Assembly (NCBI GenBank): GCA_015057315.1
Contig: SVER01000001.1
Location: 1-64,000 of the forward strand
DNA: 64,000 nucleotides
From: Pseudobutyrivibrio ruminis
GTDB taxonomy: Bacteria > Bacillota > Clostridia > Lachnospirales > Lachnospiraceae
Direction of reading: 5' to 3'
A model generated the notes under the pieces. The model was not told where the DNA came from, searched no databases, and was given only the letters and a program-made list of their open reading frames with translations. This document shows, piece after piece, positions 45,154-55,051 of this stretch. How positions within the stretch are numbered: the first letter of the stretch is position 1; every line of letters starts with the position of its first letter. A program made the translations under genes and the position numbers.

Positions 45154-45990
45154 ATGGGTATTGAGATTTTTTCAAATGTGCTTGAAAATGCAGCTTCAAC
45201 AGCTCTTGGAGATGTGGCAAAGGCCAAAATTCGTATAAATGATGATAGGAAGAGAGATACGGCTGCACTTAAAGAAGCAAATATGGTAAAGCAAAAATCT
45301 GGAGGTGTGTCTAAAAGTGGTGTGCTTGATGCTTCCTCTGGAAGCCTGGCCTCCCAAATTACCCAAAAGCTTATTCAGACCGCAGGTAATAAGAAAAGTA
45401 CAAAAGATAAATACAATAGAGAATTAATCGTTCAATTTAATCCTACGTCTTTACAGATTAGATCAATTGGCGGAGATGATGATATTCAGATTACAAATTA
45501 TACTTCTAAAGACAGGGGAATAAGTAGTGGTGAAGTAAATCTACATGTAGAGCTATCATTTAAGCTTATTTTTGATCAGCTTTCCATTACTTCCAGTTTT
45601 ATACAGGATTTACTTAATATTAGCACTTCAAAAGCCAGCTCACTTGTCGCACAAGGGATTAACCAAAATGTAATAACAAACAAGCCCTCAGTTCAGATAA
45701 TTGTAGATGCATTTACTGCTATTATTCGAAATGAAAATACAAGAAGGCTATGTTTTGAATGGGGGGAATTTTATTATGAAGGTGTGGTAAGAAGAATTAA
45801 TACCACCTACACAATGTTTGACATCTTGGGAAATCCTACAAGAGCAGAAGTGGCGTTGACAATGTATCTTGTAGATGAGGATAGTAAAGATACCAATGAT
45901 TATTGGAAGGATGCTTATTATGCAGCCTTTATTGAAGGAAACAAGACTGCAGAAGCTATGATGAAAATGGCAGAAAAGGGACTGGTGTAA
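45154..45990 (+). CDS. Afp7/Pvc7-like CIS tube-initiation protein, copy 2
   Basis: A 278-residue paralogue of the preceding protein. The ATG at 45154 has AAAGGTG 6 nt upstream and is preferred to GTG at 45145. The hallmark reads LIVQFNPTSLQIRSIGG and the closing part FEWGEFYYEGVVRRINTTYTMFDILGNPTRAEVAL. Two tandem copies suggest two adapter rings or a heteromeric ring between tube and hub. The stop codon directly abuts the start of the next gene. Confidence 0.82.
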   Translation: MGIEIFSNVLENAASTALGDVAKAKIRINDDRKRDTAALKEANMVKQKSGGVSKSGVLDASSGSLASQITQKLIQTAGNKKSTKDKYNRELIVQFNPTSLQIRSIGGDDDIQITNYTSKDRGISSGEVNLHVELSFKLIFDQLSITSSFIQDLLNISTSKASSLVAQGINQNVITNKPSVQIIVDAFTAIIRNENTRRLCFEWGEFYYEGVVRRINTTYTMFDILGNPTRAEVALTMYLVDEDSKDTNDYWKDAYYAAFIEGNKTAEAMMKMAEKGLV

Positions 45991-47136
45991 ATGGATTACG
46001 AAAACCTTAGAAAATCAAAATACAGTAATTTTGATTTACCTGTTATACAAGTAAAAGTAAATGACAAGGCTATCACAGATGGTAAGCGCCCATTTGCTAT
46101 ATCAAATGTAATAGTTGAGTTAACAGCCGGGTTTGAGGCTTCTCAGGCAAGCTTTTGTATATATAATGTGTACGATTATGATGATACACAGTTTGAGTTT
46201 GATGTAATAAAAGATTATGTGCTGATAGGTTCCTATGTTCAGATATTAATGGGATACAATCTTACAGTTACAGAAGTTTTTAGGGGAGTAATTACAAGAG
46301 TTAATTTTATCATCGAGGATGGGGATGTTCCCCACGTGTTAGTGACTGCCATGGATTTAAAAGCAGTGATGATGGCTAATCGTTATCACAAGGCAATTAA
46401 AGCTAAAAGTTATTCCGAGGCTGTGAAAGAAATATTTAAACAGGGTGTATATGATTCACTGAAAAATTCTGGAGTAATTGTAAGTTATGAAATTGGTGAT
46501 ACACCTGATAACAAACCATCAGCTGGTGCAAAAGGAAAAGAAGAAACTGACAAGATGATAGAAATGGTTGGGGAAAGTGATTATGAGTTTGTCACAAGAG
46601 TAGCTAAAAAATTCAATTACGAATTCTTTGTATTAGGTGGCAGAGTTTATTTTAGAGCAGCCAAGCTTGATAAAGAAACCCAGATAACAATAGACCCTAA
46701 GGCTAAGATAAAAAGTATTAATGTGGAATATGATATTACAGGTTTAACAGAAAGCATTGAAGTTAGGGGGCTTGATGTTGGAAAGGCCAAGCTGCTTAAA
46801 ACTACTAAAAAGAATAGTAATAAATTATCCCAGGGTAATAAGGCAAAATCACTTATAACAGGTTCTAAATTCGTATATATTGATCCAACTGTAGCATCCT
46901 CTGAGGATGCAGGATTTAGAGCAGGATATTTGCTGGAGGATATGATGTATAGATATGGTTCTTTGGAGCTTGAGATGATAGGCCTTCCAGATATTTTGCC
47001 AGGGAAGTTTATTAAGATAGATGGAATTGGAAAAGCTATATCAAATGAATTTTACGTACAAAGTGTAAGGCACACAATGTCTAGGGATGGTGAGTTTATC
47101 ACTAGAGTAATTGGCAAGGCTGCCAAACAGAGTTAA
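45991..47136 (+). CDS. Baseplate hub protein (gp27/gpD-like)
   Basis: A 381-residue protein of the phage late-control D / VgrG N-terminal family that forms the trimeric hub under the tube. Strand pattern and motifs such as VFRGVITRVNFIIEDGDVP, DYEFVTRVAKKFNYEFFVLGGRVYF and LPGKFIKIDGIGKAISNEFYVQSVRHTMS fit. In Afp8 and VgrG this domain is fused to the gp5-like spike, whereas here the spike is a separate gene 27 bp downstream, as in T4. Confidence 0.88.
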   Translation: MDYENLRKSKYSNFDLPVIQVKVNDKAITDGKRPFAISNVIVELTAGFEASQASFCIYNVYDYDDTQFEFDVIKDYVLIGSYVQILMGYNLTVTEVFRGVITRVNFIIEDGDVPHVLVTAMDLKAVMMANRYHKAIKAKSYSEAVKEIFKQGVYDSLKNSGVIVSYEIGDTPDNKPSAGAKGKEETDKMIEMVGESDYEFVTRVAKKFNYEFFVLGGRVYFRAAKLDKETQITIDPKAKIKSINVEYDITGLTESIEVRGLDVGKAKLLKTTKKNSNKLSQGNKAKSLITGSKFVYIDPTVASSEDAGFRAGYLLEDMMYRYGSLELEMIGLPDILPGKFIKIDGIGKAISNEFYVQSVRHTMSRDGEFITRVIGKAAKQS

Positions 47137-47163
47137 ATAACTTAGCACATAGGAGCGAAGCTT

Positions 47164-47991
47164 ATGGCCATTTTTGATATTTTTGAAGAGGTTTCTGAGA
47201 AAGCCATTACCAAAACTGAAACAGGTGAAAACAGGATATTTGGAGTAGTTGTTGGGGAGGTTGTTAATAACTATGATGAAAAGTTTCCTGGAAGAGTATG
47301 TGTGAATCTACATACCAGAGATGCAGATGCCAATGAAATGAAATGGGCCAGAATGGCAATGCCATCTGGTGGCGATGGATGGGGGCATTACTTCCTTCCA
47401 GAAATTGGTGATCAGGTTTTGGTGGTATTTGAAGAAGGCATTATAGATAGACCTTACGTAATCGGTTGTATTCAAAAATCAACAGACAAGTTTTTATCAA
47501 AGTCCAAGCACAAGAAGAACCAACACAAACGCATTGTAACAAGGCATGGTTCTACTATTGAGTTTGAGGATGTGGCAGATGAAAATGGCGGCGATGGGGA
47601 TGGCTCAAAGGACAAAATAAAAGTATACACAGCCAATGAAGCCCATAGTATAGAGCTTGATAATGAAAAAAAGCAAATAGAGATTAAGGATAAAGGGGGA
47701 AAGGCTGACATTCTTATGAAGACTGAAAATGGAGATATCTCCATTACAGCAGCCAGAAAAATTACTATTAAAGCAGGTGACAAAATCACTCTTGTAATGA
47801 ATGGAGAAAGTGGAAAGGTAACACTTAAGTGTCAGGATCTTTCTGTAGATGCAACAGGTAAGATTCAGCAGCAGGCAACAGGAAAAATGAATCTATCAGG
47901 TGCAATGTTTACAGCTGAGACCCAGGGAGCTATGAAATTAAATGCCTCAGGACTTACTCAAATTACAGGAGCTACTATCAAGATAGGTTAG
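47164..47991 (+). CDS. Spike protein (gp5/gpV-like)
   Basis: A 275-residue central spike. An OB-fold (about 20-110, GVVVGEVVNNYDEKFPGRVCV, MAMPSGGDGWGHYFLPEIGDQVLVVFEEG, PYVIGCI) is followed by a repetitive triple-stranded beta-helix stem with short alternating strands (about 125-275, ending NASGLTQITGATIKIG). No lysozyme domain is present, unlike T4 gp5. The DUF4280 protein would cap its tip. GGAG precedes the ATG. Confidence 0.92.
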   Translation: MAIFDIFEEVSEKAITKTETGENRIFGVVVGEVVNNYDEKFPGRVCVNLHTRDADANEMKWARMAMPSGGDGWGHYFLPEIGDQVLVVFEEGIIDRPYVIGCIQKSTDKFLSKSKHKKNQHKRIVTRHGSTIEFEDVADENGGDGDGSKDKIKVYTANEAHSIELDNEKKQIEIKDKGGKADILMKTENGDISITAARKITIKAGDKITLVMNGESGKVTLKCQDLSVDATGKIQQQATGKMNLSGAMFTAETQGAMKLNASGLTQITGATIKIG

Positions 47992-48001
47992 GAGAATGGC
48001 T

Positions 48002-48466
48002 ATGGCACAAGATAAAACATTCTTAGGGCAGGGAATGAAATTTCCACCTCAAATTAATCCTGCTACAGGAAGATTTGTTACAGTTTCAGAAGAGGAAAGT
48101 GTAAAGGAATCTATATATTTAATACTTATGACAGGACTGGGGGAGCGTCCTCTTAGGCCAACCTTTGGCTCTAACATAATGACATACACATTTATAGATA
48201 TGAATGTGGCCAACCTGAATATGATAGCTAGAAACATTAAGGAGCAGGTTACAGCCCAGGAGCCTCGCATAGCAGAAGTAAACATAAGAATGGAGCAGGG
48301 GGCTCAGCCTGGAGTAATACTTTTTGATGTGCAGTATACCATTATCAGTACCAATACCAAGGACAACTTCGTATTTCCGTTTTATATGAATTTGGAGGAA
48401 GAGCCTGTAGAAGAAGGAGAACCTGAGTATTATGAGCCAGAAGAAGTTGAAGAATATACAGATTGA
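48002..48466 (+). CDS. Baseplate wedge protein (gp25-like)
   Basis: A 155-residue GPW/gp25-family protein that links the baseplate to the sheath. It contains VSEEESVKESIYLILMTGLGERPLRPTFGSNIMTYTF with the conserved TGLGERPLRPTFG, and a closing strand region before an acidic Glu/Tyr tail. The ATG at 48002 is preferred to 47996 since AGGAG is 7 nt upstream. Its 3' end overlaps the start of the next gene by 35 bp. Confidence 0.93.
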   Translation: MAQDKTFLGQGMKFPPQINPATGRFVTVSEEESVKESIYLILMTGLGERPLRPTFGSNIMTYTFIDMNVANLNMIARNIKEQVTAQEPRIAEVNIRMEQGAQPGVILFDVQYTIISTNTKDNFVFPFYMNLEEEPVEEGEPEYYEPEEVEEYTD

Positions 48467-51400
48467 TAATAGGGATGCTTCTTTGATAGAAAAGAAGATA
48501 AGTGATTTGGCCAGTCAATACGAAACTGGCTGGGAGCCAGATTACGAAAATCCTGATATAGGAACTGCTATAGCAAAAGTATATGCCAAAGGTATCGAGG
48601 ACAACATTGGGCGAGTAAACAACATCCTTGACAGATATCATACAGAGTTTGTAAACATGCTTGATATGTCGCTTCTTGCTGCTAAGCCTGCAAGCTCTAT
48701 TGTTGTTATGCAGATGCTGTCTGAAACTGTGCCCGGAACAGCAGTACCTAAGGGCACCAAGCTTCTTTACGATAATGGTGATGAGCCTTATGTATTTGAA
48801 ACTGACCACAGCCTGTATGTTAGTTCATCCAGGGTATCTACAGCCTTTATGACAGATGGAGAAGAAGGTAGCATTGTGCCACTTCTCGGAAGATTTACAA
48901 GACCTTTACTTCCTGGGGAAAGACCTCATAAGAAGGAGACAGATACTCTTGATGAAGAAGCAGTAGATGATGTAGTTGAAAATGACAATACAGATAGTTT
49001 TTTCATAGAGGAATTTAAGCCATTTACCCTTTATAACGAAAAGGGGGGAATAGAAAGAAATGCAGTATGCTTTTATCATCCTAATGTTTTTGATACTGGA
49101 ATGGATGATATATATGTGCGTATAGAGGGGAACAGCTTACTTTTTTCTGATATAGAAAATGGTTTGTACATATTTTGTTTCGAAGACAAAGAGGGAGGAA
49201 TTAAGGAATTTGATCATGTTAGCCTTTTAGATGATAGGGAAACATTCATACTGAATAAAGATAATGATAGTGGATTTACAAGGTTACTTCTGGTTGCAAA
49301 GGAAGTACCAAAGGAATCAAAGAAGGTAAAGCGAATCAGCTTTTCATCAAAGGGAAAGGAAATGCCAGCCGAGGCTGTAAGCTCAGGTTCAGCTGATTAT
49401 GATATTAATAATTTTGCACCATTTACGGATACGTTAACACTTTATAGTGAATGTTACATTTGCCATAACAGATATTTCAGCAAGGTAGGGGCAAAGATAA
49501 CTATAACCTTTGATATTTTCTTTGATGAAAATAGAATCACTCTGACAACGGAAGAAGAGGAACAGAGCTTAAAAATAATAAAGCGCAGAAATAAATCCTC
49601 TCAGAAGGAGATATTTACAGATTGTTATGCACAGGAAATTGTAATTGAATATTTCACTGGAACAGTGTGGAAAAAATTACAGCTTTCGGAAGATCCTAGA
49701 ATGCTTTTTTATGGTGAGCAGAAAAAGCATGTAGAGCTTGAATTTATTTGTCCTTCTGATTGGGAGGAAACAGAGAATGGCTCTAATGATGGAAAGGCAA
49801 TTAGAATAACTCTTATTAAATCTGATAATTGTTATCTGCGTCCTGCTGTACATCATTATCCTATAGTAAAAAATCTGTTAATCTCATATACCTATGAAGA
49901 CAGATATGTTAATGCAGCAAAAACAGAAATTTATTACGATACAAAGCTTGTGGATATATCTGATTCAATATATGAGGAAAAAGGATATACACTGATAAAA
50001 AGAAGTGATTATATTGAAGACGCTTTATACCTGGGCTTTTCAGGCAGGATAGAAAATGGTCCAGCGTCAATACTGTTTCAATTACAGGATGGTATCAGAT
50101 TTTCTGGTATAAAGTGCCATTTTGAATATTTGGGACATGACGGCTGGCGTTCTTTAAAGGTACTTGATTATACAGAGAATTTTACAAGGTCAGGGGTAGT
50201 TATGTTTATGCCACCTTCTGATATGAAGTTAGCGGAGCTTGAAAAAAACAAGTGCTATTACATAAGAATCCTTAGGGTAAATAGAGAAGCTTCAGCTGAA
50301 AATACATCGGTTCTGCCTAAGATTGAAAATATAGTACTGAATGCTGTTCAGGTATCGAATATTGAGACAATGGGGCAGGTACCACTTTATATTGATGAAC
50401 CTATTCCTAACATGCGTTTTGCACTTGGGGCAACTAATGTACTTGATGCTGAGGTGTGGGTAAACGAAATGGGTAAGTTCTCTATTCAGGATATGAGAGA
50501 CTTATATGAATCAGAGCCTGAAAAATACCAGATAGAAGCTGATGATGTAGGAAATATACTTGCATTTTTTGTTAAATGGTCAGAGGTGGAGCGATTTGAA
50601 ACCTCAGAGGACAAAAGGGTGTACGTACTGGACAGGCATACCAACGAGCTGATTTTTGGAGATGGAGTACGCACATGGATGCCTAGAATAACAGATAACA
50701 CATCAGTCAGGTTCACGGTGCGCTGCTGTAACGGTCAGGCAGGTAATGTAGAGGCATTTAGCATATCAGAGCCACTTGGTGTTCTTAATTTTATTGGAGA
50801 AATCTATAATCCGGTAAAGGCCTATGGTGGTAGCAATATCGAAACCTTGGAAAATGCCTTACTTAGAGGCGCTGGAATGTTATCCTCAAGAAATCGTCTT
50901 GTATCTATGGATGATTTTATACGGACTATTATGTCCTACTCAGACACCATCGACCAGGTTGCAGGAATTACTGGAATGACTATAGATGGCAAAGAGGATG
51001 ATGCAGAAATAACATTTTTACTTTTAATGAAGGATTTTGCAGAAGGTTCATTTGCATTCCACAGAATAGTAGGAGGACTTAAGAACCAACTGGTAAAGAA
51101 CTCAGAATTGACACTTATTCCTGATAAACTGCATATAGTTGAACCAATATATGTAGATATTTCAGTTAATGTATGGGTAAACGTAGTCACAATAGATGAA
51201 AGCTTCGAAATTCAGGGGCTATTGGAAAAATGCTTAGAGGATTATCTTAATCCTTTAGGTTATAACACAGGCTCAGGCTGGAAGATAGGAACTATACCAA
51301 AGAAGCCTCAGATTCTAATGAGACTTTCAGTTCTAAAAAGCCGTGCCATAGTTAAGAAATCTGTTATGATTGCTCATTACACAGATGCTGATGGTGAGCA

Positions 51401-51482
51401 TGAAATGGACTTAGGAGATTTGGTTGTAACACCTTTTATGGTATGCAAGAGCGGAAAGCACAAGGTGAATATAATCTATTAG
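48432..51482 (+). CDS. Baseplate J-like protein (gp6/Afp11-like), large
   Basis: A 1016-residue baseplate wedge protein. The N-terminal segment EPDYENPDIGTAIAKVYAKGIEDNIGRVNN resembles the entry of eCIS baseplate-J proteins, followed by a long beta-rich expansion (about 70-640). The C-terminal core carries the J-family pattern (GGSNIETLENALLRGAGMLSSRNRLVSMDDFIRTIM, then VPIYVDISVNVWVN-like VEPIYVDISVNVWV). The start lies inside the gp25 gene in another frame. It likely pairs with the next J-like protein in the wedge. Confidence 0.88.
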   Translation: MSQKKLKNIQIDNRDASLIEKKISDLASQYETGWEPDYENPDIGTAIAKVYAKGIEDNIGRVNNILDRYHTEFVNMLDMSLLAAKPASSIVVMQMLSETVPGTAVPKGTKLLYDNGDEPYVFETDHSLYVSSSRVSTAFMTDGEEGSIVPLLGRFTRPLLPGERPHKKETDTLDEEAVDDVVENDNTDSFFIEEFKPFTLYNEKGGIERNAVCFYHPNVFDTGMDDIYVRIEGNSLLFSDIENGLYIFCFEDKEGGIKEFDHVSLLDDRETFILNKDNDSGFTRLLLVAKEVPKESKKVKRISFSSKGKEMPAEAVSSGSADYDINNFAPFTDTLTLYSECYICHNRYFSKVGAKITITFDIFFDENRITLTTEEEEQSLKIIKRRNKSSQKEIFTDCYAQEIVIEYFTGTVWKKLQLSEDPRMLFYGEQKKHVELEFICPSDWEETENGSNDGKAIRITLIKSDNCYLRPAVHHYPIVKNLLISYTYEDRYVNAAKTEIYYDTKLVDISDSIYEEKGYTLIKRSDYIEDALYLGFSGRIENGPASILFQLQDGIRFSGIKCHFEYLGHDGWRSLKVLDYTENFTRSGVVMFMPPSDMKLAELEKNKCYYIRILRVNREASAENTSVLPKIENIVLNAVQVSNIETMGQVPLYIDEPIPNMRFALGATNVLDAEVWVNEMGKFSIQDMRDLYESEPEKYQIEADDVGNILAFFVKWSEVERFETSEDKRVYVLDRHTNELIFGDGVRTWMPRITDNTSVRFTVRCCNGQAGNVEAFSISEPLGVLNFIGEIYNPVKAYGGSNIETLENALLRGAGMLSSRNRLVSMDDFIRTIMSYSDTIDQVAGITGMTIDGKEDDAEITFLLLMKDFAEGSFAFHRIVGGLKNQLVKNSELTLIPDKLHIVEPIYVDISVNVWVNVVTIDESFEIQGLLEKCLEDYLNPLGYNTGSGWKIGTIPKKPQILMRLSVLKSRAIVKKSVMIAHYTDADGEHEMDLGDLVVTPFMVCKSGKHKVNIIY

Positions 51483-51494
51483 TAGGGGACGAGT

Positions 51495-53618
51495 ATGCTG
51501 ACATACGTTGAAAAAGAGCAAAAAACTTATGAGGAAAGACTGGCAGAGGCTGTTACAGATATTCCTCTATATACCAGTGAATGGACTAATTTCAATCCAT
51601 CTGATCCAGCAATGACCATTTTGGAAACTCTTGTTGGTTTTATTACCTTGCAGCAGGATTCAATGGATGATATTCCACTTGCTGTGCGAAGAAACCTACT
51701 TAAAATGGTGGGATTCTCAGCTAAAAAAGGTAGATGTGCCAGATTACTTTTGTCCACCTCTGGTGTAGAAAGCAGATTCTCTATCCCTGCCAACCACAAA
51801 TTTGTCATTGGAGATATAGTTTTTGAGACCAATCGGGAAATTGTAATTGATGATAATAGGATAATAGGAATATACGGCAAAAAATCAAATAGGATGGATT
51901 TTGAAGAAGAATACCTGGATTTTTCTTATTTGATGGATAGGGAAACCAAGCTTCCAGCCCTTGTATTTGGTGAGCAACCCTTTGCAGGAGATTGTCTTTA
52001 TTTGATAGCAAATAAATTACCTGAGGCTGGAAAGGAAATCACATTATTTGTAAATCTTCAAAAGCGCATAGGCAGAAATGCTTTTGATGCCAAAACAGAA
52101 AAGCTTTTTGCTGACGTGGTATGGGAATGCTACACAGATGATGGCTGGATAGCTATGGATGCCAGGGATAATACCAATGCTTTTTTGATGAGTGGAGAGA
52201 TAAGAGTATGGATGCCTGATGCAACTGCAGCAATTTACGAAGATGCGCCAATTTCAGGATATGCCATTAGAGCCAGACTGAAAAGTGCACAGTATGATGT
52301 AAGGCCAAAGGTTGTATCTATTGACGCTTTTCTGTTTGAGGTTTGGCAAAAAAACACAATCAGCGAATGTCATAGCTTTAGTAGAAGTACCGAAGTAAAT
52401 CTGATTAGCGAAATGACAGAGGAAGCTTATATTGATGTGTTCTGTAGAGAAGAGAAGGGTGAGTCATATCGTAAATACGAATATAATCCTGACACAGAGG
52501 CTGAGGGTCGGTTTTACGATATTAAGCGGGTTGATTATGGAAACTTCAAAATATTATTTGACAAAAGTAAAAGAGGTATAGGTCCTAAGAAATGTCGTGA
52601 TTGTGTAAAAGTGGTTGTTTATACAGAAGATGTAATGAGGCAGTATTCACTGGGAAGAGTACTTGGATACGATAATCAGGAGATTAACCTGCCATTTAAT
52701 AATATTGTAGGAAACAGCTTTTGTATATTGGCAAAAAGAAAGGATGATAGTGGCGCATTTATATATGATTTTGTAAGGCCTGAGCATTCAGATGAGGGGG
52801 CATTGTTTTATCATCTGTTAGAGAATGATGGCAAGATAGTCATAGAGGATGCAGGACATTTTATAGGAGCTGATTTATATCTTGCAGCAGTAGCTTTAAA
52901 TAACGGCCCTGAAGGAAATATACGTGAAGGAAATTTCTTAAAATCACCAGATGATAATAATATTCCTGATGGTGTTACATTTTTTAATCCGGTGGCTGGA
53001 ACAGGAGGCTGCTTTAAAGAGACAATTGAATCAGTTAGACAGCGTTTTCTTACAGATATGGAAAAGCCATATACAGCTGTTACTGAAAAGGATTATGAGA
53101 ATCTGGTTCTTACCACACCGGGATTGTGTATTCATAAGGCAAAGGCTCAGATGGACGAGGAAAGAAATCTTGTAAAGATAGCGGTTAAGCAAGGAACAGA
53201 CGAGGGTTTTCCTAGATTGTCTGATATATATCAAAAAATAATAAAGGAGCGTGTTGAGGAAAGACGACTTCTTACCACCAGAGTAGAGCTTATTCAGCCT
53301 ATCTACATGCCAGTGAATGTTAATGCAACTGTGTATGTAAAGACTCATTTTGATAATGCAGCTTCTATGATAGAAGAAACCATAAGAGAGCGAATTGATT
53401 ATCTTAATTCAGAAAAAAACTTTGGTGAAGTGTTAAAGTTTGACGAGTTGTTTCATGCTATAGAGATGCTTGATTGTGTTGAGTATGTTTATGATTTATC
53501 ACTTAGGCCTAAGACACTTTCAGGGGCAAAGATGCGTGATGCAGATGTAGTACCAGATAAGAATTGTTTGTTATATCCAGGTGAAATACATATCGAAACA
53601 GTAACATTTGAAGACTAG
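51495..53618 (+). CDS. Baseplate J-like protein (Afp11/12 group), small
   Basis: A 707-residue second wedge protein. It begins with YTSEWTNFNPSDPAMTILETLVGFITLQQDSMDDIP, an entry shared by eCIS baseplate-J proteins, has a beta-rich centre, and ends with a J-type core (ETIESVRQRFLTDMEKPYTAVTEKDYENLVLTTPG, then YMPVNVNATVYVK). It is 12 bp from the preceding gene, with GGGG before the ATG. Two unequal J proteins forming a heteromeric wedge is usual in eCIS. Confidence 0.88.
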   Translation: MLTYVEKEQKTYEERLAEAVTDIPLYTSEWTNFNPSDPAMTILETLVGFITLQQDSMDDIPLAVRRNLLKMVGFSAKKGRCARLLLSTSGVESRFSIPANHKFVIGDIVFETNREIVIDDNRIIGIYGKKSNRMDFEEEYLDFSYLMDRETKLPALVFGEQPFAGDCLYLIANKLPEAGKEITLFVNLQKRIGRNAFDAKTEKLFADVVWECYTDDGWIAMDARDNTNAFLMSGEIRVWMPDATAAIYEDAPISGYAIRARLKSAQYDVRPKVVSIDAFLFEVWQKNTISECHSFSRSTEVNLISEMTEEAYIDVFCREEKGESYRKYEYNPDTEAEGRFYDIKRVDYGNFKILFDKSKRGIGPKKCRDCVKVVVYTEDVMRQYSLGRVLGYDNQEINLPFNNIVGNSFCILAKRKDDSGAFIYDFVRPEHSDEGALFYHLLENDGKIVIEDAGHFIGADLYLAAVALNNGPEGNIREGNFLKSPDDNNIPDGVTFFNPVAGTGGCFKETIESVRQRFLTDMEKPYTAVTEKDYENLVLTTPGLCIHKAKAQMDEERNLVKIAVKQGTDEGFPRLSDIYQKIIKERVEERRLLTTRVELIQPIYMPVNVNATVYVKTHFDNAASMIEETIRERIDYLNSEKNFGEVLKFDELFHAIEMLDCVEYVYDLSLRPKTLSGAKMRDADVVPDKNCLLYPGEIHIETVTFED

Positions 53619-53630
53619 GGGAAAAAAAGA

Positions 53631-54737
53631 ATGGCTCAAATAAACTATACAATAAGAAAAAACAGAATAGAGCGCTCCTTCCTTACAGGCTTTGACAGTT
53701 CAGATGATAGTGGATGTCTCTTTTTTGATGAGAACACTGGAATTCACAGACTGTATTTAGATGTGATTGATTCTGCAACTGAGGATGCTAACTGGGGGCG
53801 TTTTTCTTTCATATCATCTTTGCAGGAAAATATGGTTCTTTACGTATACGCAGTAGCCTATAACTATGATACCTGGTATGACGATGATGGAAATGACATT
53901 GAATTAATGTCTATCCTAAGGAATGAAGATTTTCCTGATGAGGAGAAAAAGAGAATATTTAGTGGCGAAAATGCAAGGCGATTTGTTGGTAAGAACGATA
54001 TCTTACTATATGGCTTGCAGGGACGTTATTTGTACATTGCAATAGAGGTGTTAGGTGCAGGAGAAGGCTACATAGATAGGCTTCGTGTTGATATGAAAGG
54101 GGATAATTTCATAGATGCTTTTCCTAGCATATACAGGGAAAATGATAGCTTCTTTCATAGATACCTGTCAGTTTTTTCATCCATATATAATGACCTATCC
54201 TATGAAATTGAAAAGCTCCCAGAGCTGCTTGACCCTAAAACCTGCCCTGTAGAGTGCCTCCCTATATATGCCATGTGGCTAGGTATAGATGTAAGTGGAG
54301 ATTACTTAACAGAAAGGGCTATGCGACAAATTGTTATAGAAGGCTATGAGCTTAATCGCATAAAAGGTACTAAGGCATGCCTTATGCGAATACTAGAAAT
54401 AGTTTTACAGGAAAAGGCCATTATTATAGAGAGCAATACCATCAAATCCTATATGGAAAAAGAGGATATGCAGTTTTTGGAAATAGGAACCGGTGGAATA
54501 TATGATGTAAATATATTGATCAGACAACATTTATCGGAAACTGACAGACATCAGCTTTTATATTTATTAAACCAGTTTAAGCCACTTAGATGTAAGATAC
54601 ATTTAATTCAGCTTAAGGATGCTTCAATCCTGGATGATGAAGTATATCTTGATATGAATGCAATTATTTCTGGGGAATCTGTAGGCGAACTTGATTCAGG
54701 AATGATGTTAGCTGATGATGTAGTGCTAGACGAATAA
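53631..54737 (+). CDS. Tail protein I-like baseplate component
   Basis: A 368-residue protein. The N-terminal 155 residues are beta-rich and unassigned. The C-terminal half follows P2 tail protein I / Afp12-type proteins: FIDAFPSIYRENDSFFHRYLSVFSSIYNDLSYEIEKLPELLDP, then CPVECLPIYAMWLGID and LNRIKGTKACLMRILEI. This component sits at the baseplate periphery and normally carries fibres. No recognisable fibre gene (Afp13 type) follows; regulatory genes come next instead. Confidence 0.85.
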   Translation: MAQINYTIRKNRIERSFLTGFDSSDDSGCLFFDENTGIHRLYLDVIDSATEDANWGRFSFISSLQENMVLYVYAVAYNYDTWYDDDGNDIELMSILRNEDFPDEEKKRIFSGENARRFVGKNDILLYGLQGRYLYIAIEVLGAGEGYIDRLRVDMKGDNFIDAFPSIYRENDSFFHRYLSVFSSIYNDLSYEIEKLPELLDPKTCPVECLPIYAMWLGIDVSGDYLTERAMRQIVIEGYELNRIKGTKACLMRILEIVLQEKAIIIESNTIKSYMEKEDMQFLEIGTGGIYDVNILIRQHLSETDRHQLLYLLNQFKPLRCKIHLIQLKDASILDDEVYLDMNAIISGESVGELDSGMMLADDVVLDE

Positions 54738-54748
54738 GAGGAGGCAGC

Positions 54749-55051
54749 ATGGAGATTAGTGAAAAAACAGTTGGTGAGGTAATTCAGCTTTCTGTTTCAG
54801 GAAACGTGGATTCAATTTCATCAAGCGATTTGCAGCAGCATATTCTTACCGCTTTTCAAAAAAAGAAAAATATTGTAATAGATTTTTCCAATGTAAGATA
54901 TATGTCTTCTGCGGGACTTCGCGCCCTTCTTTTAGGCCAAAAGACAGCAATGAGTAAAGGAGGAACTCTAAAGCTTATTCACGTGCAGGAATCTGTTATG
55001 AGTGTTTTTATTACCGCGGGGTTTGATAAGCTTTTGAGCATAGAATTATGA
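54749..55051 (+). CDS. STAS-domain protein (anti-sigma-factor antagonist type)
   Basis: A 100-residue single STAS domain like SpoIIAA/RsbV. The phospho-acceptor region reads VRYMSSAGLRALL with Ser53 at the expected position. Such proteins switch partners by phosphorylation from an anti-sigma kinase. No RsbW-like kinase or PP2C phosphatase gene is visible nearby. It overlaps the following ABC ATPase gene by 4 bp, so a link to that protein or to particle control is likely. Confidence 0.92.
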   Translation: MEISEKTVGEVIQLSVSGNVDSISSSDLQQHILTAFQKKKNIVIDFSNVRYMSSAGLRALLLGQKTAMSKGGTLKLIHVQESVMSVFITAGFDKLLSIEL

